From Frigidibacter albus (GTDB taxonomy: Bacteria > Pseudomonadota > Alphaproteobacteria > Rhodobacterales > Rhodobacteraceae), in contig NZ_JAAAUC010000009.1 of assembly GCF_009908165.1 (NCBI RefSeq), positions 122,576-186,575 of the forward strand: 64,000 nt of DNA. The letters are read 5' to 3'. The stretch's first letter is position 1, and each line of letters begins with the position of its first letter. A model generated the notes under the pieces. The model was given only the letters and a program-made list of their open reading frames with translations, was not told the DNA's origin and did not search any database. A program made the translations under genes and the position numbers. Positions 43,041 through 51,817 of the stretch are shown here, one piece after another.

Positions 43041-44630
43041 TCAGGCGAACCAGCATTTATGCGGGGCATACCCGTTCATCAGATCCTGCGTCGGATCGTC
43101 GATCCAGCCCTGCAGGTCGTTGCTGTTGGCCGAGATGAAGTTGTTGAACATCGGCAGGATCAGCCCGCCTTCATCGCGCACCAGATAGGCCATCTGCGAG
43201 TACATCTCGCGCCGCTTCGCCTCGTCCAGCTCGCCCTTGGCGTCGTTCAGCAGCGCGTCGAACTCGGGGTTGTTGAAACGGGTGTCGTTCCAATCGGCGC
43301 TGGACAGATAGGCGGTGGAATACATCTGGTCCTGCACCGGGCGCCCGCCCCAGTAGGAAGCCGAGAACGGCTTCACGTTCCACACGTCCGACCAGTAGCC
43401 ATCGCCCGGCTCGCGCCGGATTTCCAGCGGGATGCCCGCCGCCTGCGCCGATTGCTGGAACAGCGCGGCCGCGTCCATCGCGCCGGCAAAGGCCACGTCC
43501 GAACAGCTCATCACGATGGGGGAGCCGTCATGACCGGACTTCTTGTAGTAATGCGCCGCCTCTTCGGGGTCGAACACCCGCTGCGGGATGGTGTCGTCGA
43601 AGAACGGATAGGCGGCGTTGATCGGGAAATCGTTGCCGACGGTGCCATAGCCCATAAGCACCTTGTCGACCATGTCCTGCCGGTCGACCGACAGCTTCAG
43701 CGCCATACGCAGGTCGTTGTTGTCGAAGGGCGCGGTGTTGCAGTGCATGATGAACACGTAATGCCCGCGGCCTGCCACGTCGGTCACGGTGACGGTCGGC
43801 GCGCGCGCCATCAGGCCGGCGATCTTGGGATCCACGCGGTTGATCAGATGCACCTGGCCCGATTGCAGCGCCGAGGTGCGGGCGGTGTTGTCGTTGATGA
43901 CCAGGATCTCGACACTGTCGAAATGGCCCAGGCTGTCGTCCCAGTAGCCATCGTACTTCTCGAACACCGCGCGGACGCCCGGTTCGAAGTTCACCACCTT
44001 GTAGGCGCCGGTTCCGACACCCGCGGCCGGGGCGTCCACCCCGCCCTTGGGCTGGATCAGCAGGTGATAATCGGCCAGCAGATAGGGCAGGTCGGCATTT
44101 GCCGCCTCCAGCGTCACAACAACGTTGTCGCCATCCACCGCCATGTCGGCAATGCCGGTCATGATGCCAAGCGCGCCCGACTGCGACGCCTCATCCGAGT
44201 GGCGGCGCAGGGTGGCCAGCACGTCATCGGGAGTCATCGGGCTGCCGTCATGGAAGGTCACGCCCTTGCGGATGCGGAAGGTCCAGACCTTGGCATCGGG
44301 CGAGCTGTCCACCGCCTCTGCCAGGCGCATCTGCAGGCCCGTGCCGCTGGGATCGCTCTCGACCAGCGGCTCGCCGAACATGCGCAGCAGCTGGAAGGTG
44401 ACCTGATTGGCGGCAAGCGCCGGATCAAGGCTGTCGGTGGACCCGCCGCCCTGCATCCCGATCTTCAGCGTGCCCCCTTTCTGCGGGGTCTGCGCGCGCA
44501 AGCTGGTCGCCATCAGGGTGTTGGCCGCCGCTGCCGTCAGGCCAAGCGCCGCCGCACGCCCGAAGAAATGGCGCCGGTTCATGGAGCCCTTCAGGGTGCG
44601 CGACAGATAATAGCTGAGTTCATCGTTCAT
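43041..44630 (-). CDS. ABC transporter substrate-binding protein (family 5), Tat-type signal
   Basis: 529 aa extracellular/periplasmic binding protein. Twin-arginine signal NRRHFFGRAAALGLTAAAA (from residue 18), then LDPALAANQVTFQLLRMFGEPLV, VWTFRIRKGVTFHDGSP and FNNPEFDALL, hallmarks of SBP family 5 (peptides, opines, nickel and others). GGGAGACG lies before the ATG. It heads the ABC set and lies just downstream of the carnitine genes, on the same strand, after a 135-bp gap holding an operator-like palindrome. Ligand unknown; carnitine derivatives are a reasonable guess. Confidence 0.88.
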   Translation of the reverse strand: MNDELSYYLSRTLKGSMNRRHFFGRAAALGLTAAAANTLMATSLRAQTPQKGGTLKIGMQGGGSTDSLDPALAANQVTFQLLRMFGEPLVESDPSGTGLQMRLAEAVDSSPDAKVWTFRIRKGVTFHDGSPMTPDDVLATLRRHSDEASQSGALGIMTGIADMAVDGDNVVVTLEAANADLPYLLADYHLLIQPKGGVDAPAAGVGTGAYKVVNFEPGVRAVFEKYDGYWDDSLGHFDSVEILVINDNTARTSALQSGQVHLINRVDPKIAGLMARAPTVTVTDVAGRGHYVFIMHCNTAPFDNNDLRMALKLSVDRQDMVDKVLMGYGTVGNDFPINAAYPFFDDTIPQRVFDPEEAAHYYKKSGHDGSPIVMSCSDVAFAGAMDAAALFQQSAQAAGIPLEIRREPGDGYWSDVWNVKPFSASYWGGRPVQDQMYSTAYLSSADWNDTRFNNPEFDALLNDAKGELDEAKRREMYSQMAYLVRDEGGLILPMFNNFISANSNDLQGWIDDPTQDLMNGYAPHKCWFA

Positions 44631-44674
44631 GGATCGTCTCCCTTTTGGATCGGCCTTGCTGGCCTGGCGTTTCC

Positions 44675-44692
44675 TGATTGATTCATCAGTCA
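44675..44692. promoter_or_regulatory. Operator-like imperfect palindrome before the ABC genes
   Basis: TGATTGAT TC ATCAGTCA: arms match at 7 of 8 positions with a 2-bp centre. It lies 45 bp upstream of the binding-protein start, next to an AT-rich ATTATATC on the minus strand that could be a -10 element. It suggests that the ABC genes have a separate regulated promoter. Confidence 0.4.
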
Positions 44693-44765
44693 GATATAAT
44701 TTGCGCCATTCCGGCGTCGCTGGCTTGTGTTTTCACGCGCCCGGCGGGAAATTTCGCCACATGCG

Positions 44766-46775
44766 CTAAAGGTGGTCGCGTGGAACGGTTTCGCTTACGT
44801 CGCGGGCATAGATGAGGCGGTCATTCTCCCAGGCTTCGACCCGGCCGCTGAGGTGGAAGTCGGTGGCATCCGCGAAAAGCTCGGTCCGCGCCTCGGTGCG
44901 CAGGCGCAGCCCGTTCCGCTCGATCACCTGCGTCCAGTCGGTCAGGGCGCGGGCCGACAGCGGATCATCGGGGCAGATCTCCCACCGCTCGCGCAGCACA
45001 GATCCGCTGATCAGCCCGTGCGTAGTGTCGCGCGCCTCGCCGAAATCATCCTCGATGACCAGCGAGATGCGACCGCTTTGCTGGTCGATCTCGCTGCGAC
45101 GGATATGGGCCTCGGGGCGGATCACCTCCAGCTGCAGGGGTGCCGCGGCTTCGGCCTCGGGGAGGGTGATCTCGTCGCCGTCGCCGGACGGGCGCACCGG
45201 CAGATCCAGCGCGCCGCCCGTCAGGGTCAGCGTGACGGGCCGCGGCGAGGGCCAGATCATCGGGAAATAGGTCGAGGACACCGCCACCCGCAGCCGATGC
45301 CCCTCGGGCAGGCGATAGGCGATGTGGTCAAGCGGCACCTCCACCTCTGTCTCCTCACCGGGGATCATCGGCTCCGGCTCTGCATGCGAGGTGCGGTGGC
45401 ACAGGTTCAGCACGCCCCAGGTGATCCGGGTCGAGGCGCCGTCGGGATGTACATGGTTCAGCCGCACCGCCACATGCGCGACCGGCCGGTCGCTTTTCAG
45501 ACGCAGCCGCAGCGTGGGTGCGCCGAGGATGTCGGTCTGCCCCAGCGGCGCAGAGTCGAAGCAGGCCGACAACGCATCATCGCGGCGCTGGTCCCCCGGC
45601 ATCTCAGGGCCCAGGAAGATCGCGCAGAACTCGCCGCTGTCCATGCCGCAATGCTCGGGGCTGGCAAGGGGGACCTCGAAGGGCGCGCCGCTGCCAAGGG
45701 TGCCGTGCCCTTGCGGGCTGTGGCCAAGCACGAATTGCGCAGGTTGGGCATCGGGGCGCGGCCAGACTGGTTCCGCCACCCAATGCCCGGGGCGGTGGCT
45801 GTACCATGTCGCAGGGCGGCCCCCGTCCAGCATGTAGACGGCATAGGCCGGGCCTTCATCGACGCCGGTGTCCAGGCCCTTCAGGTGACGGTCCCACCAG
45901 CGCAGCGCCTCTTGCAGGAAGCCGATCCGTGGCTCGGGCGAGGCGAAATGCGGGTATTTGTGGATCCACGGCCCGATGATCCCGCGCACCGGCGCGCTGA
46001 TGTTCTCGACCAGCTGCGGCACCGCGTTCTTGTAGCTGTCGCCCCAGCCGCCCACCGCCATCACTGCGGCGCGGATCGCGCTGTAATCCTCGCAGATCGA
46101 TCCGTGGCGCCAATAGGCATCGCGGCGCTGATGGCGGAACCAGGTTGCCGCCAGAAACGGCTCATTCTCCAGCCGCGACAGCCAGAGCTCGCGCCAGTCA
46201 TCGGGGCGCTGGTCGGGGTCCGGCGGGCGCGAGGAGAAGGACCACATCGTGCCGGCCCAGCCAAGGTTCTCGCCCAGCATGCAGCCACCTTTGTAGTGGA
46301 TGTCATCGGCATAGCGATCGACGGTGGAGCACAGGGTGATGATCGCCTTCAGCGCCGGCGGTGCCAGCGCCGCCATCTGCAGCGCGTTGAACCCGCCCCA
46401 GGAGATACCCATCATCCCCACCGCGCCCGAGCACCAGGGCTGGCGCGCGATCCAGTCGATCACCTCGACACCGTCCGCCAGTTCCTGCGCGGTGTATTCA
46501 TCCGCCATCAGCCCGTCGCTGTCGCCATTGCCGCGCATGTCAACGCGCAGGCAGGCATGGCCGTGCCCGGCCAGATAGGGGTGGGTCAGCTGGTCGCGCG
46601 GGGCCGTGCCGTCGCGGCGGCGATAGGGCAGGTATTCAAGAATCGCCGGCACCGGACTGTCCGCCGCGCCGTCCGGCAGCCAAAGCCGCGCGGCAAGGCG
46701 GGTGCCGTCGGGCAGGGTGATCCAGACAAGCGGCGTCTCGGTCACCTCATGGGGGAAGTCGGTGACTGTCTTCAT
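44766..46775 (-). CDS. CocE/NonD family hydrolase (peptidase S15 fold)
   Basis: 669 aa. Alpha/beta hydrolase domain with nucleophile GISWGG at 123-128 (Ser125) and oxyanion EYLPYRRRDGT near 47, acid/His in the second part (IIGPWIHKYPH), then the jelly-roll domain of X-Pro dipeptidyl-peptidases (GQTDILGAPTLRLRLKSDRP onward). No signal peptide, so cytoplasmic. Members cleave esters or amides (cocaine esterase, glutaryl-7-ACA acylase). Its ATG overlaps the stop of the carnitine dehydrogenase gene, so it belongs to the carnitine operon. I infer an esterase or amidase releasing carnitine from a conjugate. Confidence 0.85.
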   Translation of the reverse strand: MKTVTDFPHEVTETPLVWITLPDGTRLAARLWLPDGAADSPVPAILEYLPYRRRDGTAPRDQLTHPYLAGHGHACLRVDMRGNGDSDGLMADEYTAQELADGVEVIDWIARQPWCSGAVGMMGISWGGFNALQMAALAPPALKAIITLCSTVDRYADDIHYKGGCMLGENLGWAGTMWSFSSRPPDPDQRPDDWRELWLSRLENEPFLAATWFRHQRRDAYWRHGSICEDYSAIRAAVMAVGGWGDSYKNAVPQLVENISAPVRGIIGPWIHKYPHFASPEPRIGFLQEALRWWDRHLKGLDTGVDEGPAYAVYMLDGGRPATWYSHRPGHWVAEPVWPRPDAQPAQFVLGHSPQGHGTLGSGAPFEVPLASPEHCGMDSGEFCAIFLGPEMPGDQRRDDALSACFDSAPLGQTDILGAPTLRLRLKSDRPVAHVAVRLNHVHPDGASTRITWGVLNLCHRTSHAEPEPMIPGEETEVEVPLDHIAYRLPEGHRLRVAVSSTYFPMIWPSPRPVTLTLTGGALDLPVRPSGDGDEITLPEAEAAAPLQLEVIRPEAHIRRSEIDQQSGRISLVIEDDFGEARDTTHGLISGSVLRERWEICPDDPLSARALTDWTQVIERNGLRLRTEARTELFADATDFHLSGRVEAWENDRLIYARDVSETVPRDHL

Positions 46776-48229
46776 GCGGCGGCCTGCTTTCGCTGGCCGA
46801 CATGGCGCCCGGCGGCCTCTGGCCGCGGCAGGCCCGCATCGCGCGCGGCCCGTTCGGCGACCGCGGCCAGCACCTCCGGTGCGGCGGGACAGGGCTTGCC
46901 GCTGGCCATGTCGACATGCAGCAGCATCTGCTCGAGGGTGGCAACCTCAGTGCCATCCCGCGCCACGGTCATCCAAAGATGCAGGCGCTTGGCGTCATGG
47001 GACAGGATCTGCACGCGCACCGACAGCCTGTCGCCAAGCCGCGCTTCGGCAAGGTGCCGCAGATGCGTCTCGGCGGTGTAGTAGCTGTGTCCGGCCTTCA
47101 CATAATCGAGTCCGGCGCCGATGCGGGCAAGGAAATCATCCACTGCCTGCGACCCGGCGAAAAGATAGCGGCTTTCCGTCATGTGGCCGTTGTAGTCGAT
47201 CCAGGAGGGGAGGACCACCATCTGCGTGTCGTCAGCGACATCTTTTGTCGCTTTCAGCTGCTCTTGCTGCGCGGCAAGCAAGCGGTCATGGTCGTTCAGC
47301 ACCCGCCCCGCGCCCCAGTCGCGGTCTTTCAGTGAGCGCAGAAACGCCACAAGATTGTCGTCGCGGATGCGCTCCAGATCGCGGATCGAATGGTGCCCCG
47401 ATTGCGCATCAGACTGGCTGGCGATGCGTTCGACCAGTTCCGCGGTGAAGGGCGGGGTGTCGGTCAGCTTGCTCCAGGGCCATGCCAGCGCCGGGCCGAA
47501 CTGGGCCATGAAGTGCCGCATCCCGGCCTCGCCCCCCGCGATCCGGTAGGTCTCGAACAGGCCCATCTGCGCCCATCTGAGGCCAAAGCCCATGCGGATG
47601 ACCTCGTCGATCTCCTCCGTCGTCGCCACCTCGTCATGCACCAGCCACAGCGCCTCGCGCCACAGCGCCTCCAGCAGGCGGTCGCCGATATGGGCGTCGA
47701 TCTCCTTGCGGACATGCAGCGGGAACATCCCGATCCCGCGCAGGATGTCCTGCACCTGAGTGATCTCGGCTTCGGTCGAGGCGGGCGAGGCGACGATCTC
47801 GACCAGCGGCAGCAGGTAGACCGGGTTGAACGGGTGGGCCACGAAGATGCGGCCCGGCCGCGCGGCGCCGGCCTGCAGCTCGCTCGGCTTGAAGCCCGAG
47901 GTGGAGGAGCCGATGGGCGCATCACACGCCGCTTGCACCTGCGCCAGCACCCGGTGCTTCAGCGCCAGCTGTTCTGAGACGCTTTCCTGCACATAGTCAG
48001 CGCCGGTGACAGCCTCGGCAATCGAGCCCGCGAAGACCAGCCGCCCCTCGGGCGGCAGCCCGGTATCGGACAGCTGCGGCAGCGCAGAGCGCGCATTCGC
48101 CAGCACTTCGCCGATCTTGCGCGCGGCCTGCGGGTCGGGGTCGAACACCGCCACATCCCAGCCGTTCAGCAAGAACCGCGCGGCCCATCCGCCGCCGATG
48201 ACGCCACCGCCGATGATCGCCGCCTTCAT
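46772..48229 (-). CDS. lcdH: L-carnitine dehydrogenase fused to a thioesterase
   Basis: 485 aa in two parts. Residues 1-320 are a 3-hydroxyacyl-CoA-dehydrogenase-type domain with NAD motif IIGGGVIGGGWA (5-16), STSGFKP, AHPFNPVYLLPLVE and the helical C-terminal half; this group oxidises L-carnitine to 3-dehydrocarnitine. Residues about 335-465 are a hotdog thioesterase (PSWIDYNGHMTESRY at 341-355), expected to hydrolyse betainyl-CoA to glycine betaine. Such fusions are known in Rhizobium-type carnitine dehydrogenases. Overlaps both neighbours by 4 bp. Confidence 0.88.
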   Translation of the reverse strand: MKAAIIGGGVIGGGWAARFLLNGWDVAVFDPDPQAARKIGEVLANARSALPQLSDTGLPPEGRLVFAGSIAEAVTGADYVQESVSEQLALKHRVLAQVQAACDAPIGSSTSGFKPSELQAGAARPGRIFVAHPFNPVYLLPLVEIVASPASTEAEITQVQDILRGIGMFPLHVRKEIDAHIGDRLLEALWREALWLVHDEVATTEEIDEVIRMGFGLRWAQMGLFETYRIAGGEAGMRHFMAQFGPALAWPWSKLTDTPPFTAELVERIASQSDAQSGHHSIRDLERIRDDNLVAFLRSLKDRDWGAGRVLNDHDRLLAAQQEQLKATKDVADDTQMVVLPSWIDYNGHMTESRYLFAGSQAVDDFLARIGAGLDYVKAGHSYYTAETHLRHLAEARLGDRLSVRVQILSHDAKRLHLWMTVARDGTEVATLEQMLLHVDMASGKPCPAAPEVLAAVAERAARDAGLPRPEAAGRHVGQRKQAAA

Positions 48230-49149
48230 GCTGCGGCCCCCCGCAGTGCGCGCTTGGTCAGCCCCAGCCGGCTGCGCACAGCCTCGGGCCCGATGACGCG
48301 CGAGCCCATGCCCTCGATCACCGTCACCGCCCGCTCGACAAGCTGCGCGTTGGTGGCCAGCTGCCCCTTGCCGAGCCAGAGGTTATCCTCCAGCCCCACG
48401 CGCACGTTGCCCCCGGCCAGCACCGCCGCCGCCACATAATCCATCTGGTTGCGTCCCAGCGAGAAGGCGGACCAATTCCAGCCCGCCGGGATCGCATTGA
48501 CCATCGCCAGGAAGGTGTTCAGGTCATTGGGTGCGCCCCACGGCACCCCCATGCACAGCTGCACCAGCGCCGGGCCGGCAAGGGTGCCTTCCTCGACCAG
48601 CTGCCTGGCGAACCACAGATGGCCGGTGTCGAAGGCCTCGATCTCGGGGCAGACGCCAAGCTTGGTCATCATGCCGCCCATCGCCCGCAGCATCCCGGGG
48701 GTGTTGGTCATCACGTAATCGGCTTCGGCAAAGTTCATCGTGCCGCAATCGAGCGTGCAGATTTCCGGCAGGCATTCGGCGACATGCGCCACGCGCGCGG
48801 TGGCGCCGATCATGTCGGTGCCCGCCGGGTTCAGCGGCAGCGGCGCCTCGATCCCGCCAAAGATCATGTCGCCGCCCATCCCCGCCGTCAGGTTCAGCAC
48901 CACGTCGGTGTCGCTGTCGCGGATGCGCTCGGTCACCTCGCGATACAGCGCGGGGTCACGGGCCGGCTTGCCGGTTTCGGGGTCGCGCACATGGCAATGG
49001 ACGATCGCCGCTCCGGCGCGCGCAGCATCGATGGCCGCCGCAGCGATCTGGGCCGGGGAGCGCGGGACATGGGGGCTGCGGTCCTGCGTGGCTCCGGATC
49101 CGGTGACGGCACAGGTGATGAACACCTCACGATTGGGGGCAAGCGGCAT
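48226..49149 (-). CDS. BKACE-family dehydrocarnitine cleavage enzyme
   Basis: 307 aa TIM barrel of the beta-keto acid cleavage family (DUF849). The N-terminus VFITCAVTGSG is typical; zinc ligands H51 and H53 in IVHCHVRDPETG, with a further Glu/His set later. With a carnitine dehydrogenase next to it, the reaction should be 3-dehydrocarnitine + acetyl-CoA giving betainyl-CoA + acetoacetate. First gene of the operon, 73 bp from the divergent regulator. Confidence 0.88.
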   Translation of the reverse strand: MPLAPNREVFITCAVTGSGATQDRSPHVPRSPAQIAAAAIDAARAGAAIVHCHVRDPETGKPARDPALYREVTERIRDSDTDVVLNLTAGMGGDMIFGGIEAPLPLNPAGTDMIGATARVAHVAECLPEICTLDCGTMNFAEADYVMTNTPGMLRAMGGMMTKLGVCPEIEAFDTGHLWFARQLVEEGTLAGPALVQLCMGVPWGAPNDLNTFLAMVNAIPAGWNWSAFSLGRNQMDYVAAAVLAGGNVRVGLEDNLWLGKGQLATNAQLVERAVTVIEGMGSRVIGPEAVRSRLGLTKRALRGAAA

Positions 49150-49222
49150 GAACGACTCCGTGGGTTAGACCCCGAAGGATAGGCGGCTTGCGTGGCGTCA
49201 CTTGGCGAAATACGCTGCTGGC

Positions 49223-50227
49223 ATGACGAAAAGCGCAGACCCTTTTGCCTTTTTTCCAATGGCGGGTGGCCAGCCGCTGGAAATCGCCATCTTCGTGCTG
49301 CCCCACGCCTCGCTGCTGACGCTGGGATCGGTGATCGACCCGCTGCGCGTGGCGAACCGGCATCTGTGCCGCGAGGCATTCCGCTGGCGCATCCTGTCGG
49401 CCAGCGGCGGCGCGGTGCCGCTGACCTGCGGGCTGGGGTTGCCGGTGGATGCCTCCTTGCAGGGCGCGGTCGGGACACGGCCCGATGCGCTGTTCGTGGT
49501 GGCCGGATATGGCGCGCGGGAAATGGCGGCGGGGCCGGTGCTGCGCGACCTGCGCGGCGTGGCGCGGGGGGCGGGGCTCTGCGTGGCCATCGACAGCGGC
49601 GCCTGGCTGCTGGCCGCCGCGGGCCTTCTGGGTGGCGCGAGGGTCACGACCCATTGGGAGGATCTGGAGGATTTCGCCGCCGCCTATCCCCAGCTCGACC
49701 TGGTGCCCGACCGCTATGTGCTGGACGGGCGCATCGCCTCGGCCGGGGGCGCGGGGCCGGCGCAGGACCTGATGCTGGACCTGATCGCGGCGCGGCATGG
49801 CCCTTCGCTGGCGATGCAGGTGGCGGGCACTTTCATCACCAGCCGCCGCGCCGGCAGCGAGAGCCAGCTTGCCGCCATCGCCGCCGGGGTGGCTACCGGC
49901 GGCGACCCCCGCGTGGCGGCCGCCATCGCGCGGATGGAGGGCAGCCTCGACGCGCCAGAGCCGGTTGCGGCCACCGCCCGCGCCGTGGGCCTGTCGCTGC
50001 GCCGCCTGCAAGCGCTGTTCGCGGCCGAGGTGGGGATGACACCCAAGGAATACACGCTGGAGCTTCGCCTGCAGGCGGCGCGGCGCATGATTGCCGACAG
50101 CCGGGCGCCATTGGCGGAGATCGCCGTGCGCACCGGATTTTCGGCGCAATCCGCGCTCAGCCGGGCTTACCGCGCGCGGTTCGGCAGCCCGCCCTCGGCG
50201 CTGCGCCGCCGGTCATCCGTCAGGTAG
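49223..50227 (+). CDS. cdhR: GlxA/CdhR-type AraC-family transcriptional regulator
   Basis: 334 aa. N-terminal DJ-1/PfpI (GATase1-like) domain (IAIFVLPHASLLTLGSVIDPL, AIDSGAWLLAAAGLLGG) and a C-terminal AraC double helix-turn-helix (VGLSLRRLQALF, IAVRTGFSAQSALSRAYRARFG). In Pseudomonas, CdhR of this family activates carnitine dehydrogenase genes; divergent placement supports the same role here. Start ATG 49223; no clear ribosome-binding site. Its 3' end overlaps the convergent hydrolase gene by 61 bp. Confidence 0.82.
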   Translation: MTKSADPFAFFPMAGGQPLEIAIFVLPHASLLTLGSVIDPLRVANRHLCREAFRWRILSASGGAVPLTCGLGLPVDASLQGAVGTRPDALFVVAGYGAREMAAGPVLRDLRGVARGAGLCVAIDSGAWLLAAAGLLGGARVTTHWEDLEDFAAAYPQLDLVPDRYVLDGRIASAGGAGPAQDLMLDLIAARHGPSLAMQVAGTFITSRRAGSESQLAAIAAGVATGGDPRVAAAIARMEGSLDAPEPVAATARAVGLSLRRLQALFAAEVGMTPKEYTLELRLQAARRMIADSRAPLAEIAVRTGFSAQSALSRAYRARFGSPPSALRRRSSVR

Positions 50228-51150
50228 CGCAGGGCGGCCAGCAGCGCGGCGAAGCCCGCCGCTGCGCCCTCGCTGGAATGGCGGGCGCGCAGCCAGCCAT
50301 GCACCATCTGCGGCTCCAGCCGATACCAGCATTCCACCCCGGCGCGGGTCAACACCGCCGCATAGGCGGCTGCATCGTCGCAGAGCGGATCGAAGCGCGC
50401 GGCGGTGACGTAGGTCGGCGGCAGCCCCGCAAGCTGCGCCCCGCGCAGCGGATGGGCGATGGGGTCATCCTCGGGCGCCTGCAACAGCTGCCGGTAATAG
50501 GCCACATCCGCCGTGCTGAGGCCCGGAGCCTCGGCCATCTCGACATACGACCCGCGCGTCAGCTCGCCGCCAAGCGCGGGATAGATCAGCGCCTGCCCGC
50601 AGAGCCGCCCCGGCAGGGCAGGCGCGTCCCGCTCGCGCAGTGCAATCCCCGCCGCCAACGTGGCGCCGGCACTGTCGCCGACGGCCACCACATCCTCGCC
50701 CGCCCCCAGAAGCGCGCGCAGCACCGCGAAGGCATCGTCGCTTGCCGCCGGCCACAGATGCTCAGGCGCCAGACGGTAATCGACCGACACCAGCCGCGCG
50801 CCGATGGCCTCGGCAATCTCGGCACAGATGGCGTGGTGGCTGGCGCGGGAGCCCAGCATGAAGCCGCCGCCATGCAGATAGAGGATCCGCGCAGCCGTAT
50901 GCTGAACCGATGGGGCATAATGCCGGACCGGGATGCCGGCCAGATCCGCATCCTCCCAGACCAGTCCCGCCGGCATCGGTCTGTCGAAGGCAGCGCAGAA
51001 GCTGTCGTACCACTCGCGCTGGCGGGCGACGGGCGCGTCCGCGGCGTCCGCCGGGAACAGAGCGGCAGAGCGGTCCAGGAATTCGAGGATCCCCTCCTCG
51101 GTCGGCAGGAGGGTGGCGGTGGTGCGCATATCCATCATGTCTTCCAGCAT
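50167..51150 (-). CDS. Hormone-sensitive-lipase-family alpha/beta hydrolase
   Basis: 327 aa. Oxyanion motif HGGGF (93-97), nucleophile GDSAG (158-162), VDYRLAPEH near 123, FDPLCDDAAAY acid region and HGW His near the end. A carboxylesterase acting on short acyl esters. The start is uncertain among several ATGs (51150, 51138, 51135, 51129). Its last 20 codons overlap cdhR in antisense. Position beside the carnitine genes hints at ester substrates from the same source. Confidence 0.82.
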   Translation of the reverse strand: MLEDMMDMRTTATLLPTEEGILEFLDRSAALFPADAADAPVARQREWYDSFCAAFDRPMPAGLVWEDADLAGIPVRHYAPSVQHTAARILYLHGGGFMLGSRASHHAICAEIAEAIGARLVSVDYRLAPEHLWPAASDDAFAVLRALLGAGEDVVAVGDSAGATLAAGIALRERDAPALPGRLCGQALIYPALGGELTRGSYVEMAEAPGLSTADVAYYRQLLQAPEDDPIAHPLRGAQLAGLPPTYVTAARFDPLCDDAAAYAAVLTRAGVECWYRLEPQMVHGWLRARHSSEGAAAGFAALLAALRYLTDDRRRSAEGGLPNRAR

Positions 51151-51236
51151 CGACGAGTTCTCGGCGATTCACAATCGCATCGGAGTCCGCGAAGGGCGCG
51201 GCAGGCCCGCAGCAGGACGGGCCGGCTCTCTCCCTG

Positions 51237-51677
51237 CTACGGGTGCGGCAGCAGCACCGAGTTCTTCATGCTGTCGCTGCCCATATAGACCGCGAGGATC
51301 CGCACCGGGCCGGACCCGGTATTGGTGCCATTGTGCGGCCAGTCCACCGCTTCGACCAGCGTATCCCCGGTGGAGTAGACGCGCAGGCCCTTGGTTCCAT
51401 AATCGACGGTCAATTCGCCCTCGAGCACCTGCGCGAAGAACGGCACTTCATGCAGGTGCCAGCCGGTCGACACGCCCTGTTCCAGATGGACGATGGCCGC
51501 GGTGACGACGGCTGCCCCCGGCGGATAGGCAATCGGCTGGCCGACCGCGTCTGTCGAGGTTTGCATGACGGGTTCGACCGTGGCCCCCATGCGCAGCGGC
51601 TGTTCGGCCCAGGCCGCGCCATGACCCAGCAGTGCCACGCTGGCCACCAGCCCTAGTGTTGCATATCTCGTCTTCAT
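51237..51677 (-). CDS. Secreted cupin-domain protein
   Basis: 146 aa. Signal peptide MKTRYATLGLVASVALLGHGAAWA, then a single cupin with metal ligands in TGWHLHEVPFFAQVLEGELTV and a second set near DWPHNGTN. GGGAGG lies before ATG 51677; the longer frame is noise. Periplasmic cupins of this sort are often called quercetinase-like or cupin_2; no reaction can be assigned. Confidence 0.78.
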   Translation of the reverse strand: MKTRYATLGLVASVALLGHGAAWAEQPLRMGATVEPVMQTSTDAVGQPIAYPPGAAVVTAAIVHLEQGVSTGWHLHEVPFFAQVLEGELTVDYGTKGLRVYSTGDTLVEAVDWPHNGTNTGSGPVRILAVYMGSDSMKNSVLLPHP

Positions 51678-51817
51678 CCGTGCCTCCCTGTCGCCCCTGC
51701 CCGCAGCCACGCTACAGGGTTCCGGCGGCGTGACACGAAGGAAACGCGCTTTTTCGCCGGCCAGATGCCGAAATGCCGTCAATCGGGGGAATTGCGCCGG
51801 CCGGCGCTCTGGTCGGG

